In this document: piece by piece, positions 38,945-52,212 of the stretch | Layout: each line of letters begins with the position of its first letter | How positions within the stretch are numbered: the stretch's first letter is position 1 | Assembly (NCBI GenBank): GCA_037974665.1 | Contig: CM075766.1 | Span: forward strand, 47,667,569-47,731,568 | DNA length: 64,000 bases | Source of the DNA: Ehretia macrophylla | Taxonomy: Eukaryota > Streptophyta > Magnoliopsida > Boraginales > Ehretiaceae | Direction of reading: 5' to 3' | The notes under the pieces: generated by a model | Told to the model about the DNA's origin: nothing | The model's database searches: none | Seen by the model: only the letters and a program-made list of their open reading frames with translations | Translations under genes and position numbers: made by a program

Positions 38945-41900
38945 TTAAAACAATCGCGTCCCCGCAATTCTTACCTGGCCAACAAACAACTCCGGATACT
39001 GACTCCGAACCTGGTTCTCTCTTTCCCAAGTTGCTTCCTCAAACCCATGATTATTCCACAGAACCTTTACTAACGGAATACTCTTCCTGCGAAGTTCCTG
39101 AACTTTCCGATCCACAATTCGAATCGGTTTCTCCTCATAAGCTAACTTTTCCTCAATCTGCAAAGGCTCTGGTTCAAGTACATGTGAGGGATCTGGATGA
39201 CATTTCCTTAACATTGATACGTGCAAAACATCGTGCAGTCTCGACAAGCTCGGAGGCAAAGCTAATCGGTAAGCCAAAGGACCCACCTTTTTGGTGATCT
39301 CATACGGACCACATACCTGGGACTAAGTTTCCCGCTTTTACCGTGTCGAATCAATCCCTTTCGAGGAGAAATCTTAAGAAACACCCAATCTCCCAAAGCA
39401 AACTCAAGATCCCGACGGTGCTTATCCGCATAACTCTTTTGACGACTCTGAGCTATAAGCATACGCTGGCGTATAAGGTGAACATTATCTACTATCTTAA
39501 TCATTTCAGGTAACACAGTCGGATCAACTGTTCTCATCTCTCCAACCTCTTCCCAATACAATGGGGATCTGCATTTACGACGGTACAACGCCTCATAGGG
39601 AGCCATACCTATAGTAGATTGATAACTATTATTGTAGGCGAACTCCGCTAAAGGCAAAAACTTCTCCCAATTCTTCCCAAAGTCTAACACAAATGCCCGA
39701 AGCATGTCCTCTGTGATCCTGATAGTTCTCTCAGACTGGCCATCAATTTGTGGATGGTATGCGGCACTGAAGTTCAATTTAGTTCCCATGGCCTCTTGCA
39801 ACTTCTGCCAAAAACGTGATCTAAATCTAGGATCTCTATCTGACACTATACTCTGTGGCACACCATGAAGTCTCACAATATTAGCAACATAGAGCTCAAC
39901 TAGTTTATCAAGGCTATCCTGTTTGTTCACGAAAATAAAGTGTGATGCCTTAGTCAAGCGGTCCACAACAACCCATACAGAATCACATCCCCTCGGAGAT
40001 CTGGGAAGATCAGTCACAAGGTCCATTGTTATAAGCACCCACTTCCATTGCGGAATCGACAACGGTTGCAAAAGCTTGGCTGGCCTCTGATGCTCAACCT
40101 TAACCCTCTGACAAGTTAAACACCTGGATACATACCCAGCAATCTCCCTCTTCATATTGTTCCACCAGAAGTGTTGTTTCAAGTCTCTATACATTTTAGT
40201 ACTGCCCGGGTGAATCGTATATCTTGAATTATGTGCCTCGGACATAATCTCGTTCTTCAAAGTCGGATCACCAGGAACACACACCCTGTCCATGAATTTA
40301 AAGATACCATCTGCATGTAATTTAAACTCCGACTCTCCCCCTTTTGCTTTTTCTTGGATTTTCAAGATGTGAGGATCAGTCTTCTAAGCCTCTCTGATTT
40401 GTGCTAGCAATCCCGACTAAATTTGTAAGCTAGCAAATCGAATCCCTACCTCAGTAGCTTTCGACTTCCATGAACAAATTTCCTCCAAAGTCTCCCAATC
40501 CTTGATAATTAAACTTGCAACAGTAGCCTTTCAGCTCAAAGCATCTGCAACAACATTTTCCTTACCTGGCACGTAGTTTATAGAACAATTGTAGCCACTT
40601 AGTAGCTCAAGCCATCTTCGCTGCCTCATATTCAAATCCTTTTGTGAAAATAAATATTTAAGACTCTTATGGTCCGTAAAAATTTCAACTTCCACCCCAC
40701 AAGTAATGACGCCACTTCTTCAAAGCAAGCACAACTACAACTAACTCAAGATCATGTGTAGGGTAATTGACTTCATATGGTTTCAACTTCCTAGAAGCAT
40801 AGGCAATCACCTTACCATTCTGCATTAAAACACAGCCCAAACCTTATTTAGATGCATCACTGTAGACAACAAGGTTCTCTGTACCTTCAGGTAAAGCTAG
40901 TATAGGAGCTGTAGTTAGTCTCTTCTTCAATTCTTGAAAACTGGATTCACACTTAGCATCCTAGTTGTAAGTAACTTTCTTTCGAGTCAACTGGCTTAAA
41001 GGTCCAGAAATTTTGGAAAAGTCTTTAACAAACCTCCGATAGTAACCTGCCAATCCCAGAAAACTCCGAATCTCTGACACTGTTTCAGGTTTCTTCCAAG
41101 ATGAAACAACTTCAATCTTAGCTGGGTCTACTGAAATTCCTTGGTCTGAAATGAAATGGCCCAGAAAAGATATTTGATTTAACCAGAATTCGCACTTGCT
41201 GAATTTTGCAAAAAGCTTGTTTTCTCGCAAAGTCTATAGTACAATCTTCAAATGTTGTTCATGCTCAGCCTCATTCTTAGAGTATACTAAAATGTCATCA
41301 ATAAAGATTATGACAAATTGATCAAGATAAGGTCGAAAAACCCTCTGCATTAAGTCCATGAATGCGGCTAGTGCATTCGTCAATCCAAACGGTAACACAA
41401 CAAATTCATAGTGGCCATATCTAGTCCTGAATGTCGTCTTAGGTATATCGTCACTTCGAATCCTGAGTTGATAGTAACCCTGCCTCAAGTCAAATTTGGA
41501 GTAAACACTCGTACCCTGCAACTGGTCAAACAATTCTTCAATCAACAGCAAGGGGTATTTGTTCTTAATCGTGACTTGATTAAGTCCCCTGTAATCAATA
41601 CAAAACCGTAGCGTGCCGTATTTCTTTCTCACAAACAACACATGCGCACCCCACGGTGAAGAACTAGGTTGTATAAACCCTTTCTCAAGCAAGTTCTGAA
41701 GCTGAATTTTCAATTCCTGAAGTTCAGCCGATGCCATTCTATAAGGACTTCTAGAAATTGGCGCAGTGCCTGGCATAAGATCAATCACAAATTCAATCTC
41801 CCTATCTGGTGGTAAACCCGATAATTCCTCGGGAAATACACCAGGGAAGTCTTTAACAATTGGAACCTCATTCAAATTCAACTTATCAGTAGGTTGATTG

Positions 41901-43561
41901 ATCAGATAAGCTAAGTAAGCTTCACAACCTTTATTCAACAACTTAGAAGCCTTAATTGATGATAAAAGAGGTAGTCAGGCAGTCCTACAGTTCCCAACAA
42001 TCTCCAGTACCGGTAGGTCAGGAATCTGAAGATAAACAATTTTTGTTCTACAATCCAACTGAGCATAGTATTTCCCCAACTAGTCCATTCCCAAAATGAT
42101 TTCAAAGTCACGGAAGGGCAGTATAATTAAATCAGCAGGAAATTTACGGTTCTCAATGCATATATCACAAGATTTGCAAATAGACTCAGTAACAAATTTT
42201 GCACCCAAAGGCGTACTAACTTCAACTTCATGCAGTAGTTTATCAATGCAAACATTCACAGATCGTGCACATGCAGGAGTTATAAACGAATGTGTAGCTC
42301 CAGGATCAATCAAAACTTTAACTGGCTGAGTGTTGAGAAGAAAGGTACCTTCCACTATTGCGGTAGTATCGGGTAGCTCCTCCGTATCCAGTGCAAAGAC
42401 CCTAGCCTGTACCCTCTGTGCTGGACCTGCACCTGCAGCCCTATTCTGCACACCTTGGCCTCCAGTACAACCCTGAACATTCTTATACTTAGGGCAATCT
42501 TTCACCCTATACTCATCGCTCCCACAACCAGTGCAGTTACCACTCTTCCTCCAGCAATTAGCCTCAACGTGCCCCGATCGATTACAAAAGTTACACTGCT
42601 GATTTTGTCTTACAACAATGTTTCCCGTAGGTGCGGAGGCTCTGGCAGTGGTAGGAATTGTACCTCCCTGCTGAGGTCTAGTCACAGCTGGCCTCCCCTG
42701 AATCTGATGTTGAGGCTGATACGGACGTTGCTGAGGAGCCTGAACAACAGTCTGATACTGCCTCTGCTGACTCTGGCTGCTCTGGCCCAAGTACTTTTTC
42801 TTACTCGGCTAGCTACTCTCAGCTATCATCTCTGCCTTCCGTTTCTCAAACTTCGAGGCTGCTTGGAATGCCTCGGAAAAAGTAGTATAAGTCTGCCCAG
42901 TCAAATGCAGTTGTATATCCATTCTCAGCCCATGAACGAACCTATGAATCATCTTCCTAGCTAGCCGCACCAGCTCAGGCATATACCTCGACAGGCTGAC
43001 AAACCTAGCCTCATATTGTGCAACAGTCATGTTTCCTTGCTTCAGGGCCACAAATTCATCCTCCCGCCTTTCCCTAGCCATCTCGGGAATAAACTTATCC
43101 CGAAACTCACTCACAAAATCATCCCACAAATGCGGAACATCCTCACAGTCCCACCTTAACCTGACAGTGTTCCACCACTATTATACGTCGCCCTCAAACA
43201 GGAATGCCGCACAATCCATTCTTGCCTCATCAGTGTACCTCAAAGTAGCGAAAATTTTCTCAACACAGTTGATCCATCTCTTGGCTGCCTCGGCATCCGG
43301 CTCTCCAAAGAACTTACCCGACTCGTGCCTCAAGAATTTCTCCAGCTGATTATTCTCAGCCCTAGGCCCCTGTCCACCAGGAGTGGCTTGATTTCCCTGG
43401 GGATTATTATTCCTGTCCTGCCTCTGCTCATGTAGTACCGGTGTAATCCGGTCAACTGCAGTGCTCATAGTAGCCATAAACTGTTCAGGCAACGGTTGCT
43501 GACCCTGTTCTGCTGCCTCTTCATCTGCCCCTTGACCCTGAGAACTACGTCGTGGCGGCAT
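38945..43561 (-). pseudogene. gag-pol region of element D (fossil)
   Basis: Read on the minus strand: gag from MPPRRSSQGQG at 43561, zinc knuckle (CNFCNRSGHVEANC) near 42590, protease IDPGATHSF near 42300, reverse transcriptase about 41640-41290 with [10 protein letters not shown], RNase H near 40860, integrase finger and core about 40200-39750, and chromodomain about 39280-38960. The architecture is the same as element A. Broken at roughly ten places. Confidence 0.92.
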
Positions 43562-43849
43562 AGTAACAACTCACAATAGCTGGCAACATTTAAAAGCAGT
43601 TTATAGACAGAAATATAGCACATAAGATTAGATAACACTCAAGTCAATAACAATCAAATATCCTATCACACAATTCACATAACACAAGATTGACATGCCA
43701 ATCATTTCACTTGAACACATAAGCACTCAAGTTCATATAGTCATACTATAACATTTTTTTCACTTAACAATCATACAATAACACTTCAGCATTTTAGACC
43801 TTTACCCCACAGACCAAGAAACATATCCCGGCTCATGCAATTCTATCAT

Positions 43850-43861
43850 GCTATGATACCA
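43850..43861 (-). other. Primer binding site of element D
   Basis: Minus strand TGGTATCATAGC, one base from the Met primer site of elements A and B, just inside the 5' LTR. Confidence 0.85.
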
Positions 43862-43869
43862 CCTAAAGA

Positions 43870-46156
43870 TGCCACGCCTCGACCCGACCCCGCAAAAGGC
43901 CAAGCCCGAACCCGACACACGGACGGAGTCTTCTCTGTACCGTGGATGATCCGAAACCCTACATTCAACATAATACTTGCGAAAGACATAATAAACATTT
44001 GAATCAAGACAACTTCCTTTTAGAAAATAAACATCTTCTCATTAACAACTTTGCAAACCAAAAATGTCATGCATATTACACAAGTATTCGTGCCACAAAA
44101 CAGTTAAACCATTAGTATGCAATTCTTTACTAGTCATAAGAGTATATCTTTACAACTTCACATTCTTTCAACTTTACAACATAAGACCATGGAGGCCTCA
44201 AAATAGAAACTACATACAAGGCTACAAGCCTCAAAATGAAGTGTCAACCAAGCATTAAACACATCAAGCATGGCCCGCACAAAAGTCTGGCAACCAACCA
44301 CTAGCTAAGCAAAGAAGTGCTATCAAGGAAACACCTCCACTTGCTCCTCCTCATCAATTACCTTAATAGGGTCCGCTTCAACTACTCTTGTAAAAATATG
44401 GTATAGAAAGGAATTAGCAAAACTATTGCTCAGCGAGGGTTATTGGTCTCAAGGACGGAGATGAGAGGAGAATGCGAAGCAAATAGTCAAGCAATTCATT
44501 CAATTATCATATAGAGATACAAACAAAGCCAACAATAAACAAGACAAGAATTAAAACTATAAACACTCATTCAAAGGATACGATTCACTTTCCACGAGTA
44601 ACTTTCAATCACGAATTCGATGACGACGCGTCGGCCCAAACCACCTTATAACTTCAGTTGGAATACCCCGGAAGTATCTATCAATTCTACGACCCAAATC
44701 TCCCTAGGAGGCAACCCAAGCGAGAAAGGGAATAGGACACGGAGCTAGGGCAACCACTACTGGCAACCCGAGGCTACCCAGAGAGGCCCATCACACTGCC
44801 CCTGACTCTATGAATGCAGTACAATATACAATGCAACAATCAAGCAATCAAGCAATAGAGCCACACGTGGGAGAATAACAAAGTAGGTTACTCTCGCACG
44901 CAATAGCAACAATTGATAAATAATTCAATCAGAATCAATTCTAACAAGCATATCAAGCAACATTAAGCATTCTATAGGCATAACATTAAGAAAACAAACA
45001 AAAACACAAAACGACCCCGACTTTCCAAACGCTACTACTTTCAAACGAGCCACGAGTTTTGGAAACCAACTTCACCAATCCTCCTAGGTCACAATAAGGC
45101 ACGTCTAAAGACCCCGAAACCCTACTTTACCCTAGAATTCATGCAAAGCCCCGATTTCCTCCTTTGCTCGTTTGAACTACAACTACCCTATCCAAACACC
45201 CAACCAACGCCATAACCACACTAAAAGTGCTTCCATGGCCTCCCGAGACAATGCCATCTCGCAAAATGAGGAAACGCTAAACTCGACCTAAACGACCCCG
45301 ACTTTCGCCAATGCATTTTTCTCATTTTTTTTAATTACACAATCCAAACAAATCATGTATTTAGGCATTCTAGCATATCTAGCATGTTTTCACATCAACA
45401 GAACGCATAACGGAGCAACTTCATCGAATCAAGGTTTTACTATTCATATTTTACTATTCAATTGACCTTTTAAATTACAATAGCTATATTTAACCATAGA
45501 AAATGCAAAAAAACTATAAATGCATGTTCTACAATTGACAAAGAACATTCTTTAAGCATTAAAACGATTAAAATAACAAACTACGGATAAAACCCAAAAT
45601 TCATAAAGTTGATATACATGATATTCAAATGCGCAAATAACGTGCTTCGCTCACCTTAGACACTCCTAGTTGCTAGGAAAACCATGTTGGATGCCCTGGT
45701 AACAACCCCGCACAAGCTCATGCGAAGATTGGAAGTTTGGAAGTTGAAAATGTTTTTTTTCTTTCCTCTTGGTTTCGGCCTGCTCAACTATTTTTCTCAG
45801 CTTTTTTTTTGCAATGTTTTAGCTTATAAAAGTTGACAAGCCTTTGGTCAAATGGTCAAGCTTGGTCAACTAACTTAAGAATTGGTCAAATAGGCCTATT
45901 TTATGCATTTTAAAGCTAAAGTACCCAACACCAAATTAATTCTAGTTAACAACAAGTAAAATATTAAATTTAAAGCACCAAAATACTAGTTTCACTATTT
46001 GTTGAGGACTAGAAAACACCCTATAACTATCGCTCTCGGAATGCAATGCACTTTGTGACAATAAAGAAGCAACAATTTGATTTCAAAGAACTTAAGAAAA
46101 TATAATTTTCAGAATAATAAACAAGAAAATTTCACATTCCGGGCTCGGGTATTACA
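43870..46156 (-). repeat. 5' LTR of element D
   Basis: 2287 bp, colinear with 36636-38933. The conserved block is at about 44640-44890. Confidence 0.92.
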
Positions 46157-46970
46157 AAATCACTACAAGACCTACCTATTCTCCTAATGCAACCCGGCTT
46201 TGTAGGGGATTCAATCTTCTCTCAAGATATGCTCCCCCAAGGACTAAAGGTTAAGGGTGATCCCATCTAGCATAGGCGGGTATAGTTCACTCATTCGGTA
46301 GCGAGGGGAAGATGAACACTGAAGCTATAGTTGCTCACCTTTTCACTATTCGTCTTGTTGTGATAAGGGACTAAGCAGCCCACCAACCAAACTTTCTTTC
46401 TATCTCAAATTCTTGATCTTTGGTGCCAATGAAGCAAAGGAAGCGGGGGATGAACTCCTCTATCTACCCTACCCTAGAAATAGGTTGGATCTATTGAATG
46501 AGATCCTGGAGAGAGGGCTAGGTGGTATGAGTTGATCGGATGCAGGGAAGCCCAGGCAATCCGTTCCTATCAATCATTCGTCAGGAAGCAGTGGAGATAG
46601 AATCGTCTTTTGAAATCTCATTGTTGAAGGCTTAGAGAGGGCTGAAAAAAGATAGGAGAAATGTTTATAGGCATATAGTTAATAAAGAATTTTGTAATTA
46701 ATTGGACCAACAATCCTCTGTCCGGCAAGCAATTTCTGTGCAACTATTGTTTTTGTAGTCCTTGCTATGCCAATAATAGGGAATCCTTAGAAAACTGGAA
46801 CTCTCCAATTCGATATGTAGAACCATAATGCAAGTTGGGTGATAGTTTGATTCCCCACAAATGATAAGTCTCCAAGCTTGACCCCGCCCACACAGGGGCG
46901 ATTGGTTGGGGAAATAACCCGAAAGTCATAATTGCAGTCTCGACACAGCCTATTTCAAGCTCTATTGATA
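46157..46970. other. Mitochondrial-like spacer
   Basis: Continues the sequence interrupted at 36635. No gene recognised. Confidence 0.4.
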
Positions 46971-46973
46971 TAA

Positions 46974-47085
46974 AAGGGGATGAACCCAATACGAAATATG
47001 AATCGTAAAAGAAAAGAACTATTGAACCTATAACACGAATACCAAAGAGGAATCCTTCCAGTAGAGTAGTATTGGACCTTTGATT
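46974..47085 (-). pseudogene. psbJ: Plastid psbJ remnant (photosystem II subunit J)
   Basis: The minus strand carries ACTGGAAGGATTCCTCTTTG and then a stretch closely matching the rest of plastid psbJ up to TTGGGTTCATCCC. psbJ encodes a 40-residue single-span thylakoid protein of photosystem II. The translated C-terminal part, VLFFYDSYFVLGSS, is recognisable against IFFYGSYSGLGSS. About 20 bases in the middle of the gene are missing and the stop codon region is changed, so it is dead. The neighbours are not recognisable plastid genes, so this is probably a plastid piece that had first entered the mitochondrial genome. The comparison is from memory of the gene. Confidence 0.7.
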
Positions 47086-47418
47086 CATTTCCATTTTCTT
47101 ATTTATTTTGAATCCGCAGGAGGTCAAATTAAGGTTGCTTTTCTTCTCCTATCCATCCAATTAGATATGTATAGAAAGTTCCTTTCCCTGGGGAAGTTTT
47201 TCATACCTTCTCCTTTGGAGTCACTTCTGGCATCTAGTTCCATTGGATTCATGTTGGTTAAGGTTTCATAGGTCCCTAGGCAGGGATAGGTTGTTTTTAG
47301 TCCTCATTCATTTCCATACATTAGGAGTTGTATTCCATCATGATCAGTGTCTTTTCCATGGGAGGACTTTATATAAGATTCTATGGTAGGTCTAAATAGA
47401 TAGATTGATTCATGTTTT

Positions 47419-47520
47419 CCATATATGGAGTAGGTTTTTTCTTTCTTCTTGAAACTGCTATTAAGTTCCCTTGCCCTTAGATTGTAGGCCATATATGGAG
47501 TAGGTTTTTTCTTTCTTCTT
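47419..47520 (+). repeat. 32-bp direct repeat, two copies
   Basis: The stretch beginning ccatatatggagtaggtt and ending tctttcttctt occurs at 47419-47450 and again at 47489-47520, exactly, with a 70-bp period. A short recombination or slippage product in the spacer just before the E-family fragment. Confidence 0.9.
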
Positions 47521-47576
47521 CTTACCTGCCGATCCAATTACCGATTGGTAAGTAGACCAAGTAAGAAGACACTTTC

Positions 47577-48210
47577 TGTCACGCCCCAACTCGACCCCAC
47601 CTACAATCAGTCAGGATGTAACCGAATTTCGGCAGTATAACGACAGTAATTAGGACACCGAGGCTGTAAAGAAACCTCTTCACAACTCATACAACCAACT
47701 CCACAAACATTCAACAATAAACAACCCAGCCATATTATACAATAATCACTCCTTCAATAATCCATTCATAGTTATACTCCTCTATTCCAACTTAGTACAT
47801 AGGCTATACATACATCTCAAAATAGGTTATAACCAACTTAGTAATCTAGTCATGATCAAATTAAAGACTACTGAATCAACATACATATATCTTTATATTA
47901 AGTTAGGTTATACAATACATTATTTTACAACAACTAAAACAATCTCATGGCAATGACTCCTGCATATAAGACTCATCCACGTATGGCACATTTCCCTCTT
48001 CAAGAGGCATATACCCGTAGTCAGGCTCAGTAACACCTGCATGCATGCAATAATTGAGAATGAGCTTATATAAAAGAAGCCCAGTGAGGATTCGGTAGAT
48101 CTTTAACAGTATTTACTATACTCCTTGGAAATCATCCTTTGAGCAGTAAACACACAATAAACATCAATAACAATGGAAGCACATAAATTATAATCACCAT
48201 TCAATAAAGG
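47577..48210 (-). mobile_element. Fragment of an E-family LTR
   Basis: Starts TGTCACGCCCCAACTCGAC and follows the reverse complement of the 3' part of LTR E (30554 down to about 29880), including the acceptor and the GVTE...DYG mini-exon near 48030. Similarity fades near 48210, where the fragment ends; that boundary is approximate. Confidence 0.8.
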
Positions 48211-49817
48211 ATAACCACAGTTCTCCTTTGGATATATCAGAATCGGTAGAAAGGAGATTACAAAGAATTGTAAGACAAGACTAGCATCTCATATTCCTTA
48301 TTAACCTTGGCTACACCATCAGTCATTTCCTTTAGAACTACACCATAACGTTTTGTTTCTTGGTCCTTCACAAGTTTCCAACCACAGCACCAGAAGCCAG
48401 CATCTCTTAAGGAAAAATAGCAGGAATGCGGTTGAACAAATCAATGGTTGACCCGGCCAAAGCAATTAGATCGTTTGCGCTGGATCTAGGTTCGTAGTTT
48501 AGGAGTTGTCACTAGTTTCTTCAGGAGAATCGTCATTCACTTCTTCAACTGTAGGGTTTGGAGTTGGAATAGATTATCTCAAGGACTGAGGAGGATCTGC
48601 CATAGGTTTCAAAATGAATCTCAAATGTCGATGAATCCCAACCAATCACTTTCTTAATTAATTGAAAGCGGATACCATTGAAAGAAAAAATAGTGACGGA
48701 ACTGACGGGAATAAGGATAAGCCTGACCTGACCCGAGTCTGTAAATTGCGAACCAGGAAAGCAAGAAAGAAAAGAATGCTAAAAAATTAGTAAGATTAGC
48801 TTGGTGTGTTGTGCTTCTATCTTGGGATTGATGGACAAGATTCCCTTGGAGCAAAGGAGAGATAGTGCCAGCAACTTCGAAAGTCGGGGTTGGCTTTTCC
48901 TCTGCCTCGAAAAAAAGAAGTGAACATAGGTAAGCTTGACAAATCAAAAATGTTATGCTATTTACAAAGTAAGGGGAGAAAGGTAAAGGGAAAAACATTA
49001 CTGGAAAGATAAACAAGACACTCGCTTCCACAACGAGAACTGACTTGGAACCATAATCCCTACACCGATTTATGTACGGGTTATGAGAAACCTATTCAAT
49101 GGTACGATCGCCAGTGAGCCAGTACTTTCTATCTCGACTGGAACTCGATTGACTTGTATGAGTGGAGCTGGTAAACCAATCCTACCTGTAGTAAAGAAGT
49201 GAAGTGCGTCAGTGAAACTCAAACCTTATCGAAGCTGACCAAGCTGTCATCAGATCTATCTAATCAGCTTGTCCATCTTTCATGGTTCAAGTCAGTTGAC
49301 TCTACTCTATATACTATGCATCGATGTTGGTAATAGGTTGTCTATGGCAAGCTTTCTGGTCATATATTACTAGATAAGCAAAACAGTACCTGAACAATGC
49401 CAATTTATGAAGGTGCCTGACTAGTTCTCAACTTATCAGTCCATAGGGTTCCAACCCTTACTGGGCCATCTTTCTTACGCAACAGTACAACATTAGAGAG
49501 GCATATTGGATAAGTGCTCTGACAACAATGAATTTGGCCTTTTTCGATCGAACAACCTAGGAACAGTTGTTGCCTACATAACCCACCTCCCAAACTAAGG
49601 AAGAAAGTATCAGATCTATGTACTTCTCGACCCCTTTTGATAAACCAATTTTTGTACGATTTTCAAATGAATGAAAGTCAGTAAAGTAATCTGGTGGAAG
49701 AGGCCCTTAGAAAGCTCAACTTGTTAGAGCGAGGAGATTGGCAGAACATAGAGTCCTACTACTCTTATCTACGGTATAACTTTTCAAACTCTTATCCAAG
49801 ATATCCTTGGGAGGCCT
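48211..49817. other. Spacer with coding-like debris
   Basis: No recognised organelle gene. Around 48480-48603 (minus) a frame from an ATG reads MADPPQSL and, after interruptions, PTPNPTVEEVNDDSPEETS, which looks like the N-terminus of some dead gene or gag. Around 49405-49560 (minus) NVVLLRKKDG resembles the start of a gypsy reverse transcriptase. Both are too short to name. Confidence 0.35.
49813..49817. repeat. Target site duplication of solo LTR F
   Basis: GGCCT before the LTR and GGCCT after it (52098-52102), a perfect 5-bp pair. Confidence 0.88.
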
Positions 49818-52097
49818 TGATATACCCGAGCCCGGAATGTGAAAATTCTTTGTTTATTATTTTGAAAATTATATTTCCTTAAATTCTTTGTGAATTAATT
49901 GTTACTTTCTTGCCGTCGCAACGTGCATTGCATTTAAAGAGCGATAGCTAGATAACGATTTCTAGTCCTCAACAAATAGTGAAACTAGTATTTTGATGAC
50001 TTAAATTGTATATTTTAAATGTTGCTAGCTTTAATTGATCTTACCTTAGCTAAAATGGCTTTAAAACGCTCAAAATAGGGCCCTTTGACCAAGTCTTAAG
50101 TAGTTTGACTTAGCCCTTTGACCCTTTGACCATTTGACTCTTAAATAAGCAATTAACTAAGCAAAATAAAAAGAAAAACAGCAGCTAGGCAGAACCAAAG
50201 CTGGCCGAAACAAGAGAGAAAGAAAAAAAAAAATTAACCTTCCAATCGATCAATCTTCGCGTGAGCTCGTGCGGGGTGGTTTCCGAGGCAACCAACGTTG
50301 TTTTCCTAGCGACTAAGAGTACCTAAGGTGAGGGAAGCATGTTATTTGCGCATTTATACGTTGTGTATGTTAACTTTGTCAATTTTGAGATTTATCCGTA
50401 GATCGTTATTTAAAGCGATTTGATGCTTCTAGAATGTTCCTTGGCATTTGTAGAACATGTATTTATAGCTTTGTATCATTTTCTGCGGTTAAATGTTTTG
50501 ATTGCAATTTAAATTGATCAATTAATAATAATTTATGAATAGTAAAACCTTGAAACGTTGAAGTTACGCTGTTATTCTTTCTGTTGATGTAGAAACGTGC
50601 TAGGTACGCTAGAATGCTAAAATGTGTGGTTTGTTTGGGTTGCGTAGTGAAAAAAATGAGAATTGTGCCATTGAGAAAGTCGGGGTCGTTTAGGTCGACT
50701 TTAGCATTTTCTCGTTTTGCGTGTTGGCATTGCTTCGAGAGGCCATGGAAGCACTTTTGGTGCGATTGTGGCGTTGGTTGGGTGTTTGGTTGTTATAGTT
50801 GTAGTTCAAACGAGAAAGGGGAAAACCGGGGCTTTGCGCGAGTTCTAGGGTAAAGTAAGGTTTCGGGGTCTTTAGACGTGCCTTATGGTGACCTAGGAGG
50901 GTTGGCGAAGTCGGTTTCCAGAACTCGTGGCTCGTTTGGAAATGGTAGCGTTTTGATAGTTGGGGCCGATTTGTGTTTTTGTGTGTTTTCTTGTCTTTAT
51001 GCCTATAGAATGCTTAGAATTACTTGAAATACTTGTTTGAGTTGTTTTGGATTGAATTGCTTATCAATTGCTGCTATTGCGTGCAAGAGTAGCCTACTTT
51101 GTTATTCTCACACGTGTGGCTTTATCGCTTGTTTATCGCCTTGTATTGAGTTTTGCATTGCATAGTGTCTCGCGCGTGAGTGATGGGCCTCTCTGGGTAG
51201 CCTTGGGTTGCCTGTGTTGGTTGCTCTAGCTCCGCTGCTATTCCCTTTCTCGCTTGGGTTGCCTCCCAAGGAGATTTGGGTCGTAGGTTGATGGATACTT
51301 CCGGGGTATTCCAAACTGGTGTTATAAGGTGGTTTGGGCCGGCGCGTCGTCATCGAATTCGTGTTTGAAAGTTGCTCGTGAAAAGAGTATCGTATCCTTT
51401 GATTGAGTGTTTGCAGCTTTAAATACATGCCTTGCTTTATTGTTGGCTTTGGATGTATCTTTATATGTTTTGTATGTATTGCTTGGCTAATTGCATTGCA
51501 TACTCCTCTCATCTCCGTCCTTGAGACCAATTGCCCTCGCTGAGCAATAGTTTTTGCTCATTCCTCTCTATACTATGTTTTACAGGAGTAGTTGAAGCAG
51601 ACCCTCTCGAGGTAATAGAGGAGGAGGAGCAGGTGGAGGTGTTTCCGTGATAGCACTTCCCTGCTTTGCTGGTGGTTGGTTACCAGTTTTTGTGCGAACC
51701 TTACTTGTTATGTATATTGCGTGGAGGTCGCTTAATTTTGAGGCTTGTAGCCTTGTATATATTTTCTAGTTTGAGGCCTCTATGGTCTTATGTTGTATAA
51801 GTTGGAGGAATGTAATGTTGTAACTTATACTCTGATGACTAGTGAAGAAATGCATGCTAATGGCTAGTGGTTTAGTGGCATAAGTACTTGTGTAGTATGC
51901 ATATCATTTTTGGTTTGGAAAGTTGGATAATAAGAAATGTATGTTTTAAAGAAAGTTGGCTTGTTTTGATTATATTATGGCTTTCGCAAGTATTATATTG
52001 ATTTTAGGGTTTTCGGATCGTCCGCGGTACAGAGGAGACTCCGTCCGTGTGTCGGGTCCGGGCTTGGCCTTTTGCGGGGTCGGGTCGGGGCGTGACA
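49818..52097 (+). mobile_element. Solo LTR F (Tekay-type main family)
   Basis: 2280 bp, closely matching the element A LTRs (for example the same gggccggcgcgtcgtcatcg stretch) and ending GGGGCGTGACA. The perfect GGCCT duplication and lack of interior make it a solo LTR of fairly recent origin. Intron-like module from donor at 50327/50328 to acceptor ending 51585, then the mini-exon. Confidence 0.92.
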
Positions 52098-52212
52098 GGC
52101 CTACTATACGTATACTGGATTAGTAACTGGTGAAAAAAAAAATTTTGGTGAACTATTAAAGCTATCAGTGTGATTGATCAGACAAGTACCAAGGGCTTTC
52201 GGTAGACTTCTT

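Larger units (their letters stand above)
36636..46156 (-). mobile_element. Element D: two-LTR Tekay-type chromovirus
   Basis: Minus-strand element of about 9.5 kb: 5' LTR 43870-46156, Met primer site, gag-pol, polypurine tract 38934-38947, and 3' LTR 36636-38933. Flanks AAAGC (36631-36635) and AAATC (46157-46161) match at 4/5. Its LTRs differ from each other far more than those of element A; over the first 125 bases I count about a dozen differences, many C-to-T or G-to-A, so it is clearly older. The coding part is broken, with roughly ten breaks. Closest in protein text to element B. Confidence 0.94.

Noticed and set aside
49405-49593. Gypsy reverse transcriptase start (NVVLLRKKDG)
   Set aside because: Only about ten residues look right and no other pol text follows, so not called as an element.
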